Assembly (NCBI GenBank): GCA_963682175.1
Contig: OY821790.1
Location: 2,926,501 to 2,990,500, forward strand
Reading direction: 5' to 3'
DNA: 64,000 nt
DNA from: Triglochin maritima
Taxonomy: Eukaryota; Streptophyta; Magnoliopsida; Alismatales; Juncaginaceae
The number at the start of each line of letters is the position of its first letter. The first letter of the stretch is position 1. A program made the translations under genes and the position numbers. Below, piece by piece: positions 57,453 to 64,000 of this stretch. The notes beneath the pieces were generated by a model. That model had not been told where the DNA came from. It saw only the letters and a program-made list of their open reading frames with translations, and made no database searches.

Positions 57453-58649
57453 TGAAATGAATGTGTTCTAAAAGTTTTACTTTTATATGTCAATTGTTAT
57501 GAATTGAATGTGCAAACATTTTGTTCCTTTATTATTGTACTCGCCTTTTGGAAGTGTTAAGGAAGAGACTCTTGGTCCTTAACCGTAGAGCTCTAAAAGA
57601 TAATGGTTTACATAAATCAAAAGTTATTCACAATTATGGTAATTGACATGGAACATTAATTACCGAGATAAGATTGTCGTGTTTGTCATCGATTATTGTA
57701 GCTCTACAAATATTTGACGATACAAGTATATAAAAGAGGAAAATCGTTACTTTTATATATTGAATGGACCTAGCAAGTGAAACATTATAGATTTGTGTTA
57801 TGTGTCATTAATGTTTTCACTGTATCTTGAATCCTAAGATATGAGACTTATATCTTTTCACATAAGATGTGTTTAATTTGATTATTGTCAAAAACTATCA
57901 ATGAGTATAGTGATAAAGACAATAGTTGGTTGAACATGACTTATGCTAGAAAAGATAATTAGTCAAAAGATTATCATTGCCCCTCTTAGCTTGAGTGATG
58001 ATATTAGTGGTCGCTTGATAAAGCAAAGTTATAATGTGCACAATGTGACTTGAGTTAAGTTACATATTTATAATTAGCTTGAGAGATCAAGAACTAAGTA
58101 TATAATATAAACAAGACACAACTCTACTTTGTATATACTCTTAATATCATGATGCAATGGATAGACACAAGTGGTGCACTTGCATCACTAACCGGATCGT
58201 GTTTAGTTCGAGTGGAACAAGCTATCTATGCTAATTGGGTAACTATAATGTGTAGCTAGATACCATTTATAGTTTATGGATTAAGTGTTTAATATCATTG
58301 TCAATCTAGCTTAAATCCTCCTATAGGTCACACCACAAAACTGGGAAACAAAAAGCTTGATTTTGTATTCATATGGTGTATCGGGTTTCATGAGAAATGG
58401 AATATACGTGGTGAATCAATAAAATCAATATGTCATGAAAATTGACATAATTAGAATCGTGAATAAATTTATATGAGATGTATGTATTATGGGGTGTAAT
58501 AGCTTGACATTGCATATGATAATATGTTACATGATATATGAATTTTCTAAAAACCCCGAGGATCAAATTTTGTTGGATATTGATCCAAAATTTGACAAAG
58601 GCAAAACTCAGTGCAAAATCTATGAACTTTCTTCTAAAACGATCGACCG
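57453..58649 (+). mobile_element. Copia-type LTR fragment, plus orientation
   Basis: Starts exactly at the LTR terminus (TGAAATGAATGTGTTCTAAAAG) and is the reverse complement of 62541 down to about 61400, including CTTGGTCCTTAACCGTAGAG. It is truncated near 58630-58649, where CACTA sequence begins. With the previous fragment it forms an inverted pair. Confidence 0.75.
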
Positions 58650-58690
58650 GTGAACAATAACATGACCGACGTGGTAGGGTCATTAATATA

Positions 58691-58910
58691 ATAAAAATAT
58701 ATATATATATCCTACAACGTCGGTGGTTTTAACAACCGACATGGTAGATTGTCTACAAAGTCGGTGTTGCATAAAGGCCGATATTGTAGGATATTTCTCG
58801 TTAATATAATATACAAAAATATATCCTACAACGTTAGTGGTTTTAACAACCGGCGTGGTAGATTGTCTACAACGTCGGTGCTGCATAAAGGCCGACATTG
58901 TAGGATATTT
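58691..58910. repeat. CACTA subterminal repeats, 114-bp tandem pair
   Basis: CCTACAACGT starts at 58711 and 58825. Each unit holds facing copies of CTACAACGTCGGTG and ACCGACATGGTAG able to fold back, as in CACTA subterminal regions. The motif differs from the GACGTCGG type of CACTA-1 and CACTA-2. Confidence 0.75.
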
Positions 58911-59276
58911 CTTTAAATATGTTTAATTTTATTATTTGTTTGATACCTGTATTTTAGACTCAAACCCTGCAGTATCAATCAAACATTCATATCTATCAAA
59001 CAAGTAATTCACAACATTCATATCAAACATACAAATCTATCAACATATCAACAGACAATTCACAACATTCATATCCATCAAACAAGTAATTAATTCTCAC
59101 AACATTCATATTCAGTCCAGCAATAACAAAATCATATCTGTCAAATGTACAACATTCGTATCAACATACAAATGCATCTACTTAATACAACATACAATGA
59201 ACCTTTAGTTTTTACGTTTTCATTTTCGTTTTTTGCTCATAGGATCCTCGATCCATATTCCTTCATGATGACCATC

Positions 59277-60502
59277 TCAGATAATTAAGTTGTCAACAGT
59301 TTTGTCGTTATCGAACGATTTAAGTTCAGGTACTTGTGCAAATGGGGGAATTTCTCCAATCTCATTAACATCTTCTTCATCCATGATTTGTCGTTTTTCT
59401 TCTAAAACTACCGACCATTCATTAGCACACGGGTCTTTTACATAAAATATATGTTTTGCTTGAGATCCCAGAATGAAAGGATCTTCCTTAAAACCTTCTT
59501 TTTTAAGGTTCTTATTGTCCCAAATCATCGACTTGAAGACTAGTCTTATTGTCCACCCACTTGTATTTAAATACCGTAACATTGACTTTAGTAAAATTCA
59601 GCTCCCATATTTCTTCAATCTGACCATAATAAGACATATTTATATATGAGATTTCTATCTTTCGAACTAGATATGTGCAACGATTCAGCTACCAAAGTGA
59701 CCCACTATTCTACATTGTAATTTTCTCATCCTCCATTTTGGTATAGAAAGAAAAACATTGATATCTTAACCATTATAAGATGTCACTATAGGATTTGGTC
59801 TATATGCCAACCACTTCAAATTTTCAGAAACTTTACGATTGTACACAGTTTCCCTGAACGAATCAATCAAGGCCTTATTGTGAGCATTAATTACTTGTTG
59901 ATCAGTCCAAGAAGGACGTTTCTCTCTCAAAATGGTCATGTGCTCATCCAAATAAGGTTGGACTTCATTAGAATTGCACGACACATATAAATACGTTTTA
60001 AAGATATCCTCACCTTTTGGACTTATCATCTTCTGGCCACGCGTACCTTTACCTTCAATCCTATCTTCATGTTTGTTCTTAGGAAGTCTCACACTCTTAG
60101 TATGAGCCAAGTACTCACTACAAAACTCAATTACCTCTTGAGCTATGTAACCTTCAACGATGCTCGGATCTAGCCTTCGCCGATTCTTACAATAATCTTT
60201 CAACTCACCCATGTAACGCTCGAATGGATACATCCACCTCAAAAATACCGGACCGAGTAGCTTAGCTTCTCTAACCAGATGAATCACCAAATGAACCATA
60301 ATGTCAAAAAAGACGACGGAAAGTACATCTCTAACTGACATATTGTAACAACTACTTCATTCTGCAATTTATTCAAATACTTTTGATCAATTACTTTGCT
60401 ACAAATATTGTTGAAGAACAAACAAAATTTGATAATAGCATGTCTAACGTGTTTTGGTAATATCGATCTAATAGCAACAAGTAACAATTGCTTCATCAAC
60501 AC
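59277..60502 (-). pseudogene. TNP2 transposase C-terminal region
   Basis: Pieces in three frames. The upstream part 60502-60284 reads LLLVAIRSILPKHVRHAIIK and LQNEVVVTICQLEMYFPSSF. It shifts near 60300 into FFDIMVHLVIHLVREAKLLG and PVFLRWMYPFERYMGELKDY (the DUF4218-like region of plant CACTA transposases). A separate piece at 59582-59277 (KEDPFILGSQAKHIFYVKD, NEWSVVLEE) matches the DUF4216-like region. Frameshifts and stops make it non-functional. Confidence 0.85.
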
Positions 60503-60504
60503 AT

Positions 60505-62541
60505 TGTAGGATTTCTAGTTTAATTGTACATATATATTTTCGAAATTTTTATGCACAATAAGGATCAATTATAATTTTCTATGATTTGTTTCATGCATGC
60601 ATCGGTTTGTTTCAATAACTAGTTTTAAAACCTTATTAAAACAAACAAGGGCTCCGAAATTCATACCTAGAAGTTCTCTAAAACTTCTTGAAGATCCGGA
60701 GACGTTGAGGATGCTTGTCGCTGCGCCGGATGCCTCCGAGAATTCACCAAACTCTAAACAAGATTGGAGAGAGAAGAGCTAGCCTCTCAATCCCCCATAG
60801 GGTTTAGAATCTAATTACTAACCCTTCTTTAGTTCCCTTGAGAAGAAGATCTCTGAAAAACTAAAACTAAACTCAAGAATTAATGGAAATTCGTGGAGAA
60901 TTATGGAGAGAGATTTTTGCATGAGAAGATAATGAATTAATTAATGAGGTAATGAGATAAACTTGTATTTATAAGTTCTCTCCAAATTACCTATTCATGT
61001 GCAACCTCTTGCCTATGATTTCATGCAAACTTCCATCTAACCATCCATTATTTACTAACAAATAATCTTGGCCACGAATTAAATCAATTATGGACCAATT
61101 CCATGCATGATCTAATTAATTCTGCAGAAAACAGTCTGGACCGGTCGACCGTTTGGAGGTTCGGTCGACCTCTCGAACCAAGTTTCGGTCGACCGTTCGC
61201 GACTCGGTCGACCGTTCTCAACAATAAAATATTTCATCGCAATGTTCGGTCGACCGACCGATAGATTCGGTCGACCGTTCCGAACAGATGAAAATTCCCT
61301 GTTATCGGTCGAGACGTGTCCGGTCGACCGTGCACCGATTGGTCGACCGTTTACCGTTAATCGGTCGACCGTTGTGCACAGTACTGCAAACTTGTCAAAT
61401 TTCGGTTTAACCCCTACAAAATTTGACATTTCGGGATTAGTAGTAAATTCACAACTTATGTAACATATTATCCTATGTAATGATTAATCATTACACCCCA
61501 TAATATTTACATCACATATGAATTTAATTTAGATTCTAATTATGTTATTATTCACAACATAATTTTGATTTTGCTTGTTCACCCCATGTGTCATACTTTC
61601 TACATGAAACCCGACACATCTTATGAACTCAAAATCCCCATTTCTTGTTTCCCAGTTTTGTGGTGTGACCTATGGGAGGATCTAAACTAAGTTGGCAGTG
61701 ATATTAAGAACTTAATATCACAAGCTATAAGCGGTATCTAGCTATACATTATAGCTCCCAATTAGTTAGATGTCTTAATTCCACTCGAACCAAAACCCGA
61801 TCCATTTAGTGATGGAGTGCACCACTTGTGTCCGTCCCTTGCCTCATGATATTAAGAATACACACAAAGTAGTATCGTGTCATCCTTGTATTAGTATTCA
61901 TTTCTTGATCCCTTTAAGCTAGTTACAAATATGTGACTTAACTCAAATCACATTGTGCACATTATAACTTTGCTTTATCAAGGGGCACACTAATATCATT
62001 ATTCAATTAAGAAGGGCAATGATAATCTTTTGACTAACTAACTTCTCCAACAAAAGTCATACTTAACCAACTAACGCCTTTACACTACACTTATCGATAA
62101 CTTAACACACTAGTCTAATTAAGCATTCCTTAAGCGATCGGATATAAGTCTCATATCAAAGGACCAATGACACAGTAAAATATTAATGGCACAGAAACAC
62201 ATTTCTATAATATTTTACTTGTTAGGTCAATTCGGTATACAAAAGTATTATTTTCCTCTTTTGTGTACCCGCGTTGTCACTCATTTGTAGAGCTACAATG
62301 ATCTATGACCAACACGACAATCTTAACTCGGCAATTAATGTCCCATGTTAATTACCATGATTGCGAATATCTTTTGTTTTATGTAAACCAATATCTTTTA
62401 GAGCTCTACGGTTAAGGACCAAGAGCCTCTTCCTTAACACTTCTAAAAGACGAATAACATAAACAATGAACAAAATGATTTCTCATTCAATTCATAATAA
62501 TTGACATTTAAAAGTAAAACTTTTAGAACACATTCCTTTCA
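60505..62541 (-). repeat. 3' LTR of a minus-strand Ty1/copia element
   Basis: About 2037 bp. On the minus strand it starts TGAAAGG next to the polypurine tract and ends near AAATCCTACA. It contains at least seven perfect CGGTCGACCG palindromes within 61140-61380. It interrupts the CACTA TNP2 remnant at 60504. The matching 5' LTR would lie beyond 64000, so the target duplication cannot be checked. Confidence 0.8.
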
Positions 62542-62555
62542 ATCTCCCACTTGTT
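62542..62555 (-). other. Copia polypurine tract
   Basis: On the minus strand AACAAGTGGGAGAT immediately precedes the LTR. CAAGTGGGAGAT is the usual tract of plant Ty1/copia elements. Confidence 0.8.
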
Positions 62556-64000
62556 ATCAAAGTTTTCTTTCATATACATTCTCAATGGATAAAACATTAA
62601 TAACTAGGGTAACTTTCTCAAATCACCTATCAAGCCAATCCACATGGGTCCTCGGATCCTTGGACTCGAAATATACTTCGTCTCTTAGCTTGGTATGAAG
62701 GTTTGTTGAATGGATCAGTTGTGTCACTGTTGTGTCCACCCATTTATTTATTTTGTCTTTCGTTGGTGGTTGAGTTAGATGTAGTGATATTACTCCTAAC
62801 TACACTAGCTCATACCTCCACCTCAGATAATGATGACGCATCATCATTCCAACCTCTTATTGTTAAGAATTCCTATGAGAATTGCATCAAAATAGCCCTC
62901 GGCTATTTTCTCCTTTGTCTTCCATAAACAAGAACCTTATTTTTAGTCCGGTTAAGGTACTTCAGAATATTCTTGACCGCAATCCTATGTTAGGACTTGC
63001 GTTGGATTGGTGACTACCTGTCACGCTTAGAGCATACGAGATATCGAGTCTTGTGCAAGTCATTGTGTACATGGTCCTTCCTTTTGCTGAAGCATAAGGG
63101 ATACCTTCATGTACTCCAAGTCTTTGCGTGATTGAGCACGTTGAGACTTCTTGAGTTGCACACCTATACTCATACTTATTGGCACATTGTCCATATCGAA
63201 ATTGTTCACCCTGAACTTTTCCAAGACCTTGTCAATGTATGCACGCTGACTGAAGCCAATGAGTCTACGGGATGTATCTCAATGTATCTTGATTCTCAAG
63301 ATGTATTGAGCCTCATCCATTTCTTTTCATTGAAAATGCCGATTTCAATGAAAATTCTCGTTTGCTAATGCAAAGGTATATGATTGCTCATGAGCAATAT
63401 GTCATCGACATATAAGATCAGAAGTACTGCATGACACCCACTAATCTCCTTGTATCAACAAGTTTTCCTTTACTTTGAATGAAGTGAATCTTCTTCACCT
63501 CTTCGTCGAAGCGTTTGTTCCAACTCCTCGATGCTTGCTTCAATCCATAAATGGATCTTTGAAACTTGCATATCTTCTCGCTATTATTTGGATCATCAAA
63601 ACCTTGAGGTTGTACCATGTACATATCCTCCTCCAAGTTCCCGTTAAGGAACGCCATTTTGATTTCCATCTTCCATATTTCACAATTGTGAAATGCGGTA
63701 ATAGTGAGCTTAATCCGAATAGATTTTAACAAGGCAACCTCTCAAAAATTTCATCAAAGTCAATTTCTTGAAGTTGAGTATAACTTTTGCTACAAGCCTT
63801 GCTTTGTAGGTTGTCAAGTTACTATCCATGTTTATCTTCCTCCTAAAAGCTCATTTATACTAAATGACATTTTCTCTTGAGGAAGGCAAATCAAATTCCA
63901 TACTTGATTGTTATACATGAATTCTATTTCGGATTTCATGGCCTTAAGCCATGGTTTGGAGTCTTCCATTTCCATTGCTTCTTGGAAGGTCGAGGGATCT
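62556..64000 (-). pseudogene. Partial Ty1/copia pol: reverse transcriptase and downstream
   Basis: From the window edge inward, on the minus strand: EAMEMEDSKPWLKAMKSEIE, KARLVAK, MAFLNGNLEEDMYMVQPQGF, KFQRSIYGLKQASRSWNKRF and the catalytic LILYVDDILLMS near 63410. This is the RVT_2-type RT of plant copia elements. The frame is broken at several places (for example near 63732 and 63418). RNase H sequence should lie between about 63300 and 62600 but is degraded. The element continues past 64000. Confidence 0.88.

Larger units (their letters stand above)
58650..60504 (-). mobile_element. CACTA remnant (second family)
   Basis: Subterminal repeats at 58691-58910 followed by the C-terminal part of a TNP2 transposase on the minus strand. 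Cut off on the right by a copia LTR at 60505. No complete terminal inverted repeat is visible. Confidence 0.75.

Noticed and set aside
1..64000. tRNA, rRNA or other structural RNA genes
   Set aside because: Only tRNA-complementary primer sites of retrotransposons were found; no complete tRNA or rRNA sequence recognised by eye.

Overview
This window is nuclear DNA from a flowering plant, most likely a eudicot. It holds an intron-bearing MIKC-type MADS-box gene, plant LTR retrotransposons of the Tekay/Del, Athila and Ty1/copia types with plant tRNA primer sites, CACTA and hAT DNA transposons, and AT-rich intergenic DNA. There are no operons or prokaryotic signals. No host gene is intact; almost everything recognisable is a transposon or a gene broken by one. 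Region 1-23 kb is a nest. A degenerate Tekay-type Ty3/gypsy element (1423-19257) sits in a duplicated intergenic block. Its 3' LTR was hit by an Athila-type Ty3/gypsy element (5406-17932, target duplication CTCGT). That element was hit by a 1.4-kb CACTA element (14250-15624, target duplication CAA) carrying a piece of a WIYLD-domain (SUVR-like) gene. Next come an orphan last exon of a MADS-box gene (19987-20181), a fragment of an F-box/LRR-like gene (about 20938-21306) and a truncated LTR (21385-23016). Region 23-34 kb is a seven-exon B-sister-like MADS-box gene on the minus strand (23138-33921). Its exons join to exactly 696 nt, a 231-residue reading frame without stops, but a Tekay/Del retrotransposon (25579-33883, target duplication TTCTC) sits inside exon 1, within the MADS box. 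The two 1850-bp LTRs of that element differ at only about 2 positions, so the gene was interrupted very recently. Region 34-49 kb holds related blocks of the same locus. A second MADS copy (43158-48087) keeps only exon 2 and two tandem pieces of exon 1, with a 4.0-kb CACTA element (TNP2 N-terminal half, target duplication TAT) in intron 1. Two solo LTRs, two hAT-type elements and a captured beta-galactosidase exon lie around it. Because the blocks are paralogous, several insertions can be checked against empty sites inside this window. Region 49-64 kb holds AT-rich degenerate repeats, a solo LTR (50953-52401), an unrecognised spliced gene remnant (54963-55824), copia-type LTR pieces in both orientations, a CACTA remnant with the C-terminal part of TNP2 (58650-60504), and the 3' LTR plus partial pol of a minus-strand Ty1/copia element running off the end. 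The signal least explained by standard annotation is a 10-bp palindrome, CGGTCGACCG, packed densely into LTRs of both the Ty3/gypsy (Tekay) and Ty1/copia elements.
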